Notes: generated by a model not told the origin, from the letters alone. A DNA stretch of 64,000 nucleotides from Alkalicoccobacillus porphyridii (GCF_007293315.1 NZ_VLXZ01000002.1:186001-250000), one strand, 5' to 3'; counted from the stretch's first letter, positions 1-8,908 are shown. Translations and numbers: made by a program.

Positions 1-218
1 ATCATTTTAAGCAAGTGACAGGTTCAAGCCCGCTACAATTTCAAAAACAAATACGGCTTCAAGAGGCAAGAAGACTTATGCTTTCTGAAGCTATTGATGC
101 TGCAAGCGCCAGCTTCCAAGTAGGCTATGAAAGCCCCTCTCAATTCAGTCGTGAGTATTCTCGTATGTTTGGTATGTCTCCTATAAGAGATATCAAAAGA
201 ATAAAGAAATTACATTAA
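1..218 (+). CDS. AraC-family transcriptional regulator, C-terminal end (partial)
   Basis: The reading frame is open from the first base of the window and ends at a TAA, so this is the 3' end of a gene that begins upstream. The visible 70 or so residues match the second helix-turn-helix of an AraC/XylS DNA-binding domain: [19 protein letters not shown], then LQEARRLML and the signature [18 protein letters not shown] followed by SP. The effector domain is not visible, so its target and ligand are unknown. It converges with the pectate lyase gene; a shared hairpin lies between them. Confidence 0.9.
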   Translation, partial: HFKQVTGSSPLQFQKQIRLQEARRLMLSEAIDAASASFQVGYESPSQFSREYSRMFGMSPIRDIKRIKKLH

Positions 219-220
219 AA

Positions 221-258
221 AAAAGCAGTGCCCCTCAATAAAGGTTCACTGCTCTTAT
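221..258 (-). terminator. Terminator shared by AraC end and pectate lyase
   Basis: AGCAGTG and CACTGCT form a 7-bp stem with further CCT/AGG pairing inside. Read on the minus strand it is followed by eight T residues, a good intrinsic terminator for the pectate lyase gene; it may also stop the plus-strand AraC transcript. Confidence 0.75.
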
Positions 259-259
259 A

Positions 260-2650
260 TTACTTATCTTTATCCTTATGACCTGGTGGAATCACAGGCG
301 GTCCCAGCGGAGTGACCGGTCGTTTGGGAAGAGGGGGATTCTTAGAAATTCTTGTAGGTGGTAAAGCTCCTACATAGCTTCCATTCTCTCCTGCCGTTAT
401 TAAGGAGCTGCTTCCGGATAGTCGCATATAATTACCCCAGAGAAGAGCTCCATCCTTATCTCTTTCATATGAATCAGGCATCGTCGTGCTCTCAAAATGA
501 GATTCGTCAATGATGATCCCTTCACTATTCATCGTTTGTGTGCCATCAAAGAAAAAGTTGGTCTCATCTACTACTCCGGAAACAAAATCACCAAGTGCAT
601 GTTCTGGATCTGTATGAAAGGAGATGTTGTTTTTAAATACGCCCTGATCTTCGGACTCAAAGTACGGATTGATTCTAAAGATATAATTGTATCGCTTGTT
701 ATCAACGGATGTATTGTTCTTCATGACGATTCGGCCTGGGTTGAAATTGTCAGTGAACCCATCCATATTGTTATCAAAAGCCAAGTTATTTTTAAGTGAA
801 TGGGCGACAGGAAGTCCTTCCCCGCCAACCTTAAAGCCACTACCAGATGTACCCTCTTCGTTATATCCATCACTAAGCTTGCCATTTGAATAAGAGATAT
901 TACCATTTAAAGTGACTGGCATGTTGGCACCCTCGTTTGTGCGGTTATATAAATCCCAGCCATCATCGATATTATTACGCGCAATATTTCCTTGGAAGAC
1001 GTTTCCTTCCCCTACGCCAAGCTTGGCCGCAAATCCATCGGCATTAATATCTGAAGGGTCGCGATTATCATGGGCTTCACTATTAATTATGAGATTATGC
1101 TTTGGCCATTTGTCCGGGTCTGTCCCACTTCCTGATATCTGAAAACCCGTGTTCTGATTATAACTGAAGGTCATTAGCTCAATGAGGTTATTGCTTCCGT
1201 TTACTCTCATCCCATTCCCCGTTGATTGGGTCAGCTCAAATCCAGCGATGTGCCAATAATCTGCATTTAAGCTAATGAGATTTCCCTCTTGATAATTTCC
1301 ATCAAACACAACGGTTTCCCCTTTATAAGGAACTAACGACTTTAGCTTTCCTTTTTCGCCGCTATAAGGCTGGCTAATTGTGATTGCCTTCGAATATATT
1401 CCTTCGCGCATGAAAATAGATTCGCCTGGCTTCACATACTTAATCGCTGTTTCCAAATCTAGTGGATCATTCTTTTTTCCGCTTGCTTCCTTTGAACCAT
1501 TAGGAGCGACAAATAGCCCCGGTCCACCTTTGAATACTCGTTTCGTTACAGTTAGATCCTTTTTAATTGCTTCATCTGAAGGAGCTCCGCTTGGCCTATA
1601 GTTTAATTCAAATAAGGTCTTTTCATTATGTAGCTTTGATGAATAAACAAACACCTCGTTTGCCTGAACTTCCTCATTTGTTACAACCTCTTCTCCGTCC
1701 TTCCACAGCGTCAACGTCCCCTCATAGTTAGCTAACGTTTTGAACTCATAGGTATCCGAGCCAGTCTCCTGTGCTGACACGATATGAACCTCGGCATCCG
1801 GCTCAGCCACTGGCTGTTCAGGTGTTGGTATTGTGTTTGCTTCACTAATAGAAAGGCTTGCATTGCTTACCGTCATTTCCGCGTTTCTAGCCGCATAAAA
1901 TCCGACCTGCATCGCCTCAGGGTCCATCACCTGTACTAGGTCCGCTCCTGCGATACGTTGCTCAAAGACAGGTTCGTCCTCTACATGGGTAAATGTTGCT
2001 GACATGACGAATTCCGTATCTGTTCGTTCTAGCTTTAGCCTCACTGGTGTATCCATGGGTAGGTTCGGCACCCCTGGGATCACATTGTTAATCCACGTAC
2101 TGCCCGGGTTGCCCCATGGCTCTGTTACCCCTTTTCTCGCTAGTGCACTTACACCACCTCGCATCAAACCAACTGCTGCTAAGTTAGAGGCAGCAGGTAC
2201 CTCCTCGTAGCCAGGGATCATCGGGTCCTGTCGCGGACTTCCATTTACATCCCTAACCATGATGCCTGCCCCTTCTTGTCCACTAGGAGACGCACCCGTT
2301 TCTGGTCCTAGCTGATGGAAGGTTAGATCTGCCTCTAGAACAAAATTATCCGTGCGTGGGTCAAGCGTTGTATAGTAAAAAGTTAAGCCATCATGACCAG
2401 GCGCAAGCTTTCCACCACGACTCTCCATAAAAATGTCGCCCTCAATCGTTCCAGGGAACTCGGGTTCCGCGAAGTTTACACCCACCTTTTCAGGTAGCGT
2501 ATTTGCAGCAAAATCTAAATCCGTCGATTGTCCAAACGTAATCGATTCCCAGACTAGGTCATCTACAGCATTTGCACTAGCTATCTGTGCCGGAGTTACT
2601 AGTAAAATAACGAGTAACAGCATACTCCATATCTTTAAAACCTTTACCAT
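260..2650 (-). CDS. Secreted pectate lyase-like protein, polysaccharide lyase family 9 type
   Basis: A 796-residue exported protein. Residues 1-28 form a signal peptide ending in SANA. Residues about 30-270 look like a concanavalin A/laminin-G-type beta-sandwich, followed by a linker and a small beta domain. From about 375 comes a right-handed parallel beta-helix of the PL9 (Pel9A/PelX) type: GLFVAPNGS, then SEAHDNRD, NADGFAAKL and IDDGWDLYNR near 525-570. Family knowledge puts the catalytic lysine (here K543) and calcium-binding aspartates in this block. The tail is proline- and lysine-rich. The expected activity is beta-elimination of polygalacturonate outside the cell. The start has AAGGAG nine bases upstream, and the promoter overlaps a CcpA site. 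PL9 assignment is firm; exact substrate is inferred. Confidence 0.88.
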   Translation of the reverse strand: MVKVLKIWSMLLLVILLVTPAQIASANAVDDLVWESITFGQSTDLDFAANTLPEKVGVNFAEPEFPGTIEGDIFMESRGGKLAPGHDGLTFYYTTLDPRTDNFVLEADLTFHQLGPETGASPSGQEGAGIMVRDVNGSPRQDPMIPGYEEVPAASNLAAVGLMRGGVSALARKGVTEPWGNPGSTWINNVIPGVPNLPMDTPVRLKLERTDTEFVMSATFTHVEDEPVFEQRIAGADLVQVMDPEAMQVGFYAARNAEMTVSNASLSISEANTIPTPEQPVAEPDAEVHIVSAQETGSDTYEFKTLANYEGTLTLWKDGEEVVTNEEVQANEVFVYSSKLHNEKTLFELNYRPSGAPSDEAIKKDLTVTKRVFKGGPGLFVAPNGSKEASGKKNDPLDLETAIKYVKPGESIFMREGIYSKAITISQPYSGEKGKLKSLVPYKGETVVFDGNYQEGNLISLNADYWHIAGFELTQSTGNGMRVNGSNNLIELMTFSYNQNTGFQISGSGTDPDKWPKHNLIINSEAHDNRDPSDINADGFAAKLGVGEGNVFQGNIARNNIDDGWDLYNRTNEGANMPVTLNGNISYSNGKLSDGYNEEGTSGSGFKVGGEGLPVAHSLKNNLAFDNNMDGFTDNFNPGRIVMKNNTSVDNKRYNYIFRINPYFESEDQGVFKNNISFHTDPEHALGDFVSGVVDETNFFFDGTQTMNSEGIIIDESHFESTTMPDSYERDKDGALLWGNYMRLSGSSSLITAGENGSYVGALPPTRISKNPPLPKRPVTPLGPPVIPPGHKDKDK

Positions 2651-2690
2651 TTAAACAGCTCCTTTTAATAAATATCTCACTCCTTTTAAA

Positions 2691-2719
2691 ATTGTAAGCG
2701 CTTACTTTGTTGCGGTCAA
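2691..2719 (-). promoter_or_regulatory. SigA-type promoter of the pectate lyase gene
   Basis: On the minus strand TTGACC is followed after 17 bases by TACAAT, close to the SigA consensus, about 40 bases before the start codon at 2650. The -10 box lies inside the CcpA site, so CcpA binding would block it. Confidence 0.75.
2692..2706. promoter_or_regulatory. cre site (CcpA operator)
   Basis: TTGTAAGCGCTTACT fits the cre consensus WTGNAANCGNWNNCW at every position and contains a 12-bp perfect palindrome. It overlaps the -10 box of the pectate lyase promoter, the expected place for glucose repression. Confidence 0.85.
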
Positions 2720-2905
2720 TATATTTCAAGTCATTTGTTTTTGATGACTCCCATCTGCAGCCCCTCTGTACATCATCATGTGACAAAAGGACGACATAAC
2801 AACACATAGTTAAGACTTGTCTTTATTGGGATAACTCACATTACAGACAAAGAGGTTCCAATAGATGATATTCTTTCCCTTGAATATATTATTAGGAGGG
2901 TTTTA

Positions 2906-3517
2906 ATGAAGTTTGTTCGTTTATCATTTTTTGCCACACTACTTTTTGCTCTATCGTTGAGTATGTCTCTTAATTCTGAAGCTCAGGCACAGGAAGCAGC
3001 AAGTATTGATTTCGAGAAACCGGTCGTGTTAGTTCATGGTATTGGCGGAGCTGGCTATAACTTTTTTAGCATAGAAAGGCATTTGAGAGATGCAGGGTAT
3101 GACAGGGCTGATTTACACTCTATTGATTTTGATGATAGATCCGGTAATAATCTACGAAACTCTCGTCAATTAAGAGATTTTATTGATGATGTCCTTAGCC
3201 AATATGAAGTAGATGAAGTCAATATCATTGCCCACAGTATGGGAGGCTCTAATACATTACGATATCTCACTCAGCTAGATGGTGTTGGTAACGTAGATAA
3301 AGTCATTACACTTGGTGGCGCCAATCGCCTAGGAGCAAGCTCTGTGCCTGCTGGTGTAGATTTCACCTCCATTTATAGTAGTTCTGATCTAATTGTTGCC
3401 AATAGCTTATCTCGTATTACAGGCGCAAATAATATCCACGTAACAGGCGTCACACACCTTGGTCTTCTTACCAATAATCGAGTGCAGAGTTTAATTATAG
3501 AAGCATTAGAAAACTAG
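2906..3517 (+). CDS. Secreted lipase, LipA/LipB type (alpha/beta hydrolase)
   Basis: A 203-residue minimal lipase, the same size class as Bacillus subtilis LipA. A signal peptide (about 1-28, ending AQA) directs export. After it come VVLVHGIGG (oxyanion region), the nucleophile elbow AHSMGG with Ser111, the acid Asp161 in YSSSDLIV, and His184 in GVTHLGLL; all match LipA in order and context. It should hydrolyse ester bonds of acylglycerols outside the cell. An AGGAGG lies seven bases before the ATG and a terminator follows closely, so it is probably monocistronic. Confidence 0.92.
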   Translation: MKFVRLSFFATLLFALSLSMSLNSEAQAQEAASIDFEKPVVLVHGIGGAGYNFFSIERHLRDAGYDRADLHSIDFDDRSGNNLRNSRQLRDFIDDVLSQYEVDEVNIIAHSMGGSNTLRYLTQLDGVGNVDKVITLGGANRLGASSVPAGVDFTSIYSSSDLIVANSLSRITGANNIHVTGVTHLGLLTNNRVQSLIIEALEN

Positions 3518-3526
3518 GTAGACCCT

Positions 3527-3557
3527 AGACCGCCAAGTAAATCTGGTGGTCTTTTTT
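3527..3557 (+). terminator. Intrinsic terminator after the lipase
   Basis: AGACCGCCA pairs with TGGTGGTCT (one G-U pair) around an eight-base loop, then six T residues. Confidence 0.85.
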
Positions 3558-3643
3558 GTATTTTTAATCCTGTTCTTCCGGTTTAATAACAAAATAGAAT
3601 GGGAATAGCCCATTACACAACGATAACTAGGAGGCAACAAACG

Positions 3644-4429
3644 ATGGCTAAGACAATTTTTATTACAGGAGCTGGCACCGGCTTAGGCAAAGGCACAGCA
3701 CTGGGACTTGCAAAACAAGGTCATAAAGTAATAGCTGCAGTTGAAAATCTTCCACAGATTACAAGCTTACGAGAGGTAGCTAAAAAAGAAGGTGTGGAGC
3801 TTGAGGTTATTAAGCTCGACATTCGAAATAAACGTGATCAATCTTTAATCAACGAATTTGATTTTGATGTATTTGTAGCCAATGCAGCGATTGGAGAAGG
3901 CGGTCCGTTAGCAGAAATCCCTGTAGACCGTGTGCGAGACATTTATGAAACAAATGTGTTCAGCACGCTTGAGACGGCACAACATGCCGCTAAACAATTT
4001 ATTAAGAAAAAATCTGGAAAAATCGTCTTTTTAAGCTCGATTGTCGGAATTGTTGCCATGCCTTACTTAGGCGCATACAGCTCAACCAAGCATGCTGTTG
4101 AAGCCATTGCAAAAACACTACGAGCGGAGCTAAAGGAATTTAATGTGCAGGTAGCCACTATCAATCCAGGCCCATTTGAAACTGGATTCAACGATCGCAT
4201 GTTTGAAGAAAGATGGAAATGGTATGACTCAGATAAGAACTTTACGCCTGAGAGTTCAATCTCTGAGCAAGAAGAAATTCTGGACCAACAGCATGACCCA
4301 GAAGAAATGATTGCGAAGATGGTTGAAGTGATTCCTGCCGACCATCACCCATTCCGTACCGCCTTCCCTCAAAGTACGGAAGACCAAATGAAAGAAACAG
4401 AGCTGGAAGTGTGGAAGGACGAAGTGTAG
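3644..4429 (+). CDS. Short-chain dehydrogenase/reductase (SDR)
   Basis: A 261-residue classical SDR. The Rossmann motif TGAGTGLG lies at the N-terminus, VANAAIG follows beta-4, and the catalytic Ser (LSSIVG) and YSSTK (YxxxK) lie near the middle, followed by INPGPFETGF. Substrate and cofactor preference cannot be read. The ATG at 3644 is chosen because AGGAGG lies nine bases upstream; an upstream in-frame ATG at 3599 has no ribosome site. A strong hairpin terminator follows, so it is a single-gene unit. Confidence 0.88.
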   Translation: MAKTIFITGAGTGLGKGTALGLAKQGHKVIAAVENLPQITSLREVAKKEGVELEVIKLDIRNKRDQSLINEFDFDVFVANAAIGEGGPLAEIPVDRVRDIYETNVFSTLETAQHAAKQFIKKKSGKIVFLSSIVGIVAMPYLGAYSSTKHAVEAIAKTLRAELKEFNVQVATINPGPFETGFNDRMFEERWKWYDSDKNFTPESSISEQEEILDQQHDPEEMIAKMVEVIPADHHPFRTAFPQSTEDQMKETELEVWKDEV

Positions 4430-4441
4430 ATAGAAGGTATC

Positions 4442-4473
4442 AGAAGTGCAAACCTAAGTGTTTGCACTTCTTT
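4442..4473 (+). terminator. Intrinsic terminator after the SDR
   Basis: AGAAGTGCAAAC and GTTTGCACTTCT form a 12-bp perfect stem with a six-base loop followed by TTT. Confidence 0.85.
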
Positions 4474-4492
4474 ATATTTACCTACGTGTTAC

Positions 4493-4939
4493 CTATTCTG
4501 TAGTGGCATTATTCTCAAGACGTTTGCCACGAATAAATCGTATCCCTAGACAGAGTATAAGAATTGATCCTGTTAATAAAAAGAGCGCCCAGTTAAACGA
4601 GTCAAATGCGACTACATTTAGAATGAGTAATCCAATGAAAAAAAATGCCGATATCCCAACCGCTATGTTCATGAATATTTTCTCCGTCTTTTCGTTAGGC
4701 TTTATATCTTCATCACTAATACCACGCTTTTCCCTCCACTGCTTCCCTACGTACATTAAAAATACAACGATTACAACCGAGCCAAGGAGAATTGTAAGAA
4801 GCCCTTGCCATGATCGAAAAAAATCACCCGCAAAGATTCTAAGTGAAGACATAATCATTAATAAGCCTAAAATAATAAACCGATCAATAACTGGAGTAAA
4901 CATTGGTTTATTAAACTTAGACCAATTTAATTTCGTCAT
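4493..4939 (-). CDS. Four-helix membrane protein of unknown function
   Basis: 148 residues with four hydrophobic helices in two pairs (about 20-37 and 48-65; 87-107 and 115-133), separated by a charged loop with GKQWREKRG and a D/E-rich stretch. It ends in a basic/acidic tail. AAAGGAG precedes the ATG. I do not recognise a named family. The opposite-strand open frame over the same bases lacks a sensible composition and is judged a shadow. Confidence 0.65.
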   Translation of the reverse strand: MTKLNWSKFNKPMFTPVIDRFIILGLLMIMSSLRIFAGDFFRSWQGLLTILLGSVVIVVFLMYVGKQWREKRGISDEDIKPNEKTEKIFMNIAVGISAFFFIGLLILNVVAFDSFNWALFLLTGSILILCLGIRFIRGKRLENNATTE

Positions 4940-5043
4940 ATGAACCCGCTCCTTTATATGCTTTTTTGATCTATACCCTAATTATGGAAAGGCTAACATG
5001 TTTACAACTTTAAATGCGGTACGTGAAATTATAATAAATAACT

Positions 5044-5067
5044 AAAAAAAGAAGCTAACTATGCTTC
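5044..5067 (-). terminator. Intrinsic terminator overlapping the stop of the small membrane gene
   Basis: On the minus strand GAAGC-loop-GCTTC is followed by seven T residues; the stop codon of the gene lies in the stem, so coding and termination signals overlap. Confidence 0.7.
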
Positions 5068-5348
5068 TTTTTCTTTCTGAGTAGAAACCAAATGATAGCC
5101 ATGATTGCAACTATTCCAGTCATAAACCATGTATAAAAATAAGCCAACCCGAGTCCAATATTTGCATCCTGATACGCATGAGTAAAATCATCATATAGGA
5201 TGTAGATCAGTGGAGTAGCGGAGATAGCCAAAAAGAAAAAGAATGCAATTTTAACCCTACGTTTTGAGCGAGGTAACTGTAAATAAAGTACTCCAAAAGC
5301 AATAATCAAGGCAAGAAAGGTCAATAACGGAATATTAAATGTATGCAT
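5055..5348 (-). CDS. Small membrane protein, three predicted helices
   Basis: 97 residues: helices at about 6-24, 33-50 and 65-88, with basic segments PRSKRRVK and a C-terminal RKKKK run, suggesting a cytoplasmic C-terminus. The ATG at 5348 has AAGGAG eight bases upstream, while a GTG at 5357 would overlap that ribosome site. It follows the YdeI-like gene by 25 bases and could be cotranscribed with it. Family not recognised. Confidence 0.6.
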   Translation of the reverse strand: MHTFNIPLLTFLALIIAFGVLYLQLPRSKRRVKIAFFFFLAISATPLIYILYDDFTHAYQDANIGLGLAYFYTWFMTGIVAIMAIIWFLLRKKKKHS

Positions 5349-5373
5349 AACATGCACTCCTTAATGGAATCAG

Positions 5374-6024
5374 CTATTTTTTCTTCTGTCGGTACAATGC
5401 AATGGTTTTATACCCTTCTGAAAGAACCTCAATCATCTGATTAACCCTTTTGTCACGAGTGGATTGCTGTTTAGCCGAGAAAATGTGCCGCGCCCAGTCC
5501 TTCTGATATCCCGGGGTAAGACGTTGAAAAAACGACAACAGTTGCGGATGGTCCACAAGCATGCCTTCAACCTCTTTTATACGGTCCGCGTAGTCCGCTA
5601 CCCGTTGACTAGCCGCAGAAGATTTCTTAGCTTTTTTTGTGGTTCGTTTAATACCAACAACCGTAAAGACTCCATCCATGCTGACCATGCGAGAGAATTT
5701 TAAATCACTATCACCTATATAGCCATCCTCCCCAACCTTCAAGGCAGGAAAGATTTCATCGCGATGCACAGAGGTGTCATAGCGCTTATTTCCTATCTTT
5801 GGATAGGCAAAAAATAAATAGCCTCCATCAAGTAATGGCTGTTGATCCATTACACGCTGCGTATGTTCAACCATCTCATGTAACGTTTCAATAAAGATAA
5901 AAATAGCGTCATGCTCTGTACCTAACTTTGTATCCTGTTCCTCAAATATTTGATAGTCGTCCGGTTGGTTAAGAACAACTAAGTGTTTATAGCTGTTGAG
6001 CTTCAATTTATCTATAATAGACAT
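5374..6024 (-). CDS. YdeI/OmpD-associated family protein
   Basis: 216 residues. The C-terminal third carries the signature LTPGYQKDWARHIFSAKQQS then TRDKRVNQMIEVLSEG, typical of the Bacteriocin-protection/YdeI-OmdA family (Pfam OmdA). The N-terminal 110 residues form a separate alpha/beta region like that seen in firmicute members. Molecular function is not established for this family. The ATG at 6024 is preceded by AAAGGG at eight bases; a longer frame to 6090 has no ribosome site. Confidence 0.75.
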   Translation of the reverse strand: MSIIDKLKLNSYKHLVVLNQPDDYQIFEEQDTKLGTEHDAIFIFIETLHEMVEHTQRVMDQQPLLDGGYLFFAYPKIGNKRYDTSVHRDEIFPALKVGEDGYIGDSDLKFSRMVSMDGVFTVVGIKRTTKKAKKSSAASQRVADYADRIKEVEGMLVDHPQLLSFFQRLTPGYQKDWARHIFSAKQQSTRDKRVNQMIEVLSEGYKTIALYRQKKK

Positions 6025-6114
6025 ATATATGACCCTTTCTAAACTGCTACTAGTTGCATTTATTCTGCCCCATACTTGTTTAGAAATCAATGTATAAAAA
6101 ATACAAGCAGAAAG

Positions 6115-6156
6115 AAAAACCCCTTCCAGTAGTGAATATTACTAGAAGGGGTTTTT
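6115..6156. terminator. Bidirectional terminator
   Basis: AAAAACCCCTTC and GAAGGGGTTTTT form a 12-bp perfect stem with further pairing inside; A and T runs on both sides allow use on either strand. It ends the histidine-repeat surface protein gene region on the minus strand's far side. Confidence 0.8.
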
Positions 6157-6179
6157 CTTAATAGGTAACGACCTCTTAC

Positions 6180-7508
6180 TTAGGCCTTGTCTTGATTCGT
6201 TTTACGACGGATTACATACAAACCAGCTAGTGCAGCTGCTGCCATTGCACTTAACCATGCCATCATTGAATTCTGTTCACTTCCACCGAACCCTGTTTGT
6301 GGCATCTCTTCAGGCATTGCTTCGCCGCCAAATTGCTCTGGCATTTGCGTGACAATTGCTCCGCCTAACGTTTCACCAATTCCAAACATGAACGCATAGC
6401 CTTCACGATACGTTTGTACACTTGCTTCATACTCTTCTGCTACAAAATGATCAAATGTCTTGATGACTTGCTCTTCATGCATCCAGATCGCTTCTTGACC
6501 AGCTTCTGCAGGAAGATTTCCTTCTGTAGCTGTATCTAAGAATTCAGCAAAGTCATGAGAGAACGTTTTAAGGTGCTCAATAGCTTGTTCACGTGCTTCG
6601 TCGTCCCCTTCAAGCGTCGCAATCGCTAGATCACTTTGGGCATTAATGTGGTCTTGCTGCCATACTGCCTCGAATTGGTCAGCACCTTCTGCACCATAGA
6701 TGCTTTCAATTGCTGCCTTAAAGTCAGCAGTGTGCTCATCTTCAGCCCACGTGACAAAGTCAAAGTCATCCGCTTGTGTATAGCCTTTTTCTAGCTCAAG
6801 TGAAGCCAAAGCAAAGTGCTCACCAGCTAAGTGGTTCAGTGTAGAACGTAATTCTGCATCTGGTGAATCAACCGACCCTGAGAACATATCAGGGAACTGT
6901 GCAACAATCGCTCCTGATAATACTTTACTAATATCATACATTCTTTCGTACCCTTCACGGTAAGCTGTGTAGGATTCCATGTAGTCACCAGCTGCATAAT
7001 AATCAAACGTTTTTTGTACGTCATCTTCATGTGCTACCAAAGCTTCTTCCGCTGCTTCTTTTGGAAGATTCCCTTCTGTTGCACCATCAAGGAAGGTAGA
7101 AAATTCATCGGCAAATCCTGCAATATTATCTTCAGCTTCCTGCTTTGCTTCATCATCTCCGTCTTTTACAGCTTGAACATAATCATCTGTGTATCCATTA
7201 TGTGATTCAAAGATCCGAACAAATTCATCTGCTCCCTCTTGACCGTATAGTGGCTCAAGGGCTGTACCCATGTCTTTCACATTTTCATCTAACGCCCATT
7301 CAACTTCTTCCCAATTCGGTGCTTCATCATACGCAGTTTGCATCGATGAAACAGCTAGAACAAAGTGCTCCGATAATAGATGATCTAAATCTGCGCGTAA
7401 ATCAGACGCTCCTGAAAATCCGTTTTCCCCTCCATCTGAAGCTTGTGCGAACGATGGTACAACGAGTGCTGCACCCAGTGCAACGGCAGTAAACTTTTTA
7501 AATTTCAT
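6180..7508 (-). CDS. Sortase-anchored surface protein with two histidine-containing helical repeats
   Basis: 442 residues. Signal peptide about 1-23. Two homologous, acidic, helix-rich repeats (about 36-209 and 219-392) are offset by 183-184 residues. Four histidines recur at equivalent places: H43/H226, H48/H231 (SEHFVLA, GEHFALA), H103/H287 and H160/H344; the segment FLDGATEGNLP/FLDTATEGNLP and REGY also repeat. The C-terminus has MPQTG (402-406), a hydrophobic helix and IRRKTNQDKA, the layout of an LPXTG cell-wall sorting signal. I do not recognise a named function; spaced histidines in helices suggest a metal or heme site, which is inference. The ribosome site GGAGAG precedes the ATG. Confidence 0.8.
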   Translation of the reverse strand: MKFKKFTAVALGAALVVPSFAQASDGGENGFSGASDLRADLDHLLSEHFVLAVSSMQTAYDEAPNWEEVEWALDENVKDMGTALEPLYGQEGADEFVRIFESHNGYTDDYVQAVKDGDDEAKQEAEDNIAGFADEFSTFLDGATEGNLPKEAAEEALVAHEDDVQKTFDYYAAGDYMESYTAYREGYERMYDISKVLSGAIVAQFPDMFSGSVDSPDAELRSTLNHLAGEHFALASLELEKGYTQADDFDFVTWAEDEHTADFKAAIESIYGAEGADQFEAVWQQDHINAQSDLAIATLEGDDEAREQAIEHLKTFSHDFAEFLDTATEGNLPAEAGQEAIWMHEEQVIKTFDHFVAEEYEASVQTYREGYAFMFGIGETLGGAIVTQMPEQFGGEAMPEEMPQTGFGGSEQNSMMAWLSAMAAAALAGLYVIRRKTNQDKA

Positions 7509-7652
7509 GGTTTTGTTCTCTCCTTTTCGATTTGGTTAATCTAATCAGGTAACGAGAACATTGGGCAGGAGGATCACTTTTTTTAAAAAATTATTTTAAG
7601 TAATGATAAGAAATCTAGTGAAATCGCCGTCACCACTGCATTCCACACGTTG

Positions 7653-7680
7653 AAAAAAGTCCGAAAGAATGTTTCGGACT
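7653..7680 (-). terminator. Intrinsic terminator of the tautomerase-DinB operon
   Basis: On the minus strand AGTCCGAAA and TTTCGGACT form a 9-bp stem followed by TTTTTT; it lies just past the last gene of the three-gene operon. Confidence 0.85.
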
Positions 7681-7690
7681 TACCTTGATA

Positions 7691-7966
7691 CTATGCTTTT
7701 AGATAAAAAGTATTTCCTTCTTTCTGATAGGATCCCTTTATTTCTCCAATGCCTTTAATGACCAGCGCATCAGGATGTACTAGGGGGGCGTTCTCACTAT
7801 TCACGTGTATCAATTTAATGCTCTTATTATCTGAATGAAACTCAGCCAGCACGGGCTGCTGAATATAATAATCCTTATTATGGATAACTACTTTCAAGAA
7901 TGTTTGATACAGACGTATATCTTCAAATGCGATTACATTCATAGGGTCAAAGGATGTAACCTTCAT
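7691..7966 (-). CDS. Small protein of unknown function
   Basis: 91 residues, probably a small beta-rich soluble protein (alternating hydrophobic strands such as LKVVIHN, YYIQQPVLAEF and SIKLIHVNS). It follows the HExxH gene by 29 bases and ends just before the operon terminator, so it is likely cotranscribed. The GGAG sits only two to three bases before the ATG, which is unusually close; translation may rely on coupling. No family recognised. Confidence 0.6.
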   Translation of the reverse strand: MKVTSFDPMNVIAFEDIRLYQTFLKVVIHNKDYYIQQPVLAEFHSDNKSIKLIHVNSENAPLVHPDALVIKGIGEIKGSYQKEGNTFYLKA

Positions 7967-7995
7967 TTCTCCTTCAATTACAAGATGATAGCCTG

Positions 7996-8889
7996 CTAGT
8001 GCTTTAAATTCTTCAATAGTATCAACTTTACTTTTGTTAATAATCTTGCAAATTTCCTTTGTCTCTTGTGTTGTGTGATGGTCACTTCTGAAGTATCCTC
8101 CCCAGCAATAGGAAAGTTTTGCTTAAGAAGATCATAAACTGTCCACTCAGATATCATAAATGATTGCTTCCAATCCACATCTACTTCATCTAATAAAAGA
8201 CATATAGCTAATCTAGAATGGTAACAACTCTTTCTAATGTTTTGAGATGACGCCATCCGATCTTGAAGACACGATATAAAACTCTTCTTATGAGATTCTA
8301 TGGACTGTGAACTTTTTTCATGGTATGCCATTAATTCAACATACCAAGCGGGACCTTCAATCGCTTCTACTCGCAGTTCATAATTTAGATAATCTCGTAG
8401 CTCATCTCTTCTTTTCTCCCGCAAACCAATAAATTCACGAATCCATTGATCCCTGCTATCCGCATCCGTTGCTAAAACCGCATGGAGTAAGCTCATTCTC
8501 TCCTGATTACGGAGCTCCACATTTATTTCTGTCATTGGATACGTCATCCCTAGCAATTCATCGGGAAAGCGACGCTCTCCATTTATATACTGAAATCCAT
8601 GAAACAACTCATGAACAAGAATAGAATAAATAGATTCATACTCATCATACAAATGAACGTCTACAATAGTTGTAGGGTAGTTCTCAAATAGAATTAGAGT
8701 ACACCCCGAAAAACGAGAATCCCACAGCAGCTTTAGATACAACTGTCCGCTTAAAACACTAGGATGATTAAACAAGTAAACCGTTTGCTTATCATAAATA
8801 GCATAAGCGACCATTTTAAAATCCTGCCAGTAAGACTGGAGATTCTTTTCAGACAAATCTTGAAGTACGCGATCTATGTATTGTTCCAA
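7996..8889 (-). CDS. Putative zinc-metallopeptidase-like (HExxH) protein
   Basis: 297 residues. VHELFHGFQ at 92-100 is an HExxH zinc-binding helix (H93, E94, H97), and AIEGPAWYVE about 80 residues later supplies candidate third ligand Glu (E178 or E185), as in gluzincin folds. No signal peptide or membrane helix is seen, so it would act in the cytoplasm. The C-terminus is very basic. The start is a TTG with AAAAGGAG seven bases upstream. It sits 19 bases after the tautomerase-DinB gene. Peptidase activity is inferred from the motif only. Confidence 0.65.
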   Translation of the reverse strand: MEQYIDRVLQDLSEKNLQSYWQDFKMVAYAIYDKQTVYLFNHPSVLSGQLYLKLLWDSRFSGCTLILFENYPTTIVDVHLYDEYESIYSILVHELFHGFQYINGERRFPDELLGMTYPMTEINVELRNQERMSLLHAVLATDADSRDQWIREFIGLREKRRDELRDYLNYELRVEAIEGPAWYVELMAYHEKSSQSIESHKKSFISCLQDRMASSQNIRKSCYHSRLAICLLLDEVDVDWKQSFMISEWTVYDLLKQNFPIAGEDTSEVTITQHKRQRKFARLLTKVKLILLKNLKH

Positions 8890-8908
8890 GGGGTTTCTCC
8901 TTTTATTT

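Noticed and set aside
4458-4943. 161-aa plus-strand frame
   Set aside because: It lies opposite a membrane protein gene with a good ribosome site and reads as a low-quality shadow.
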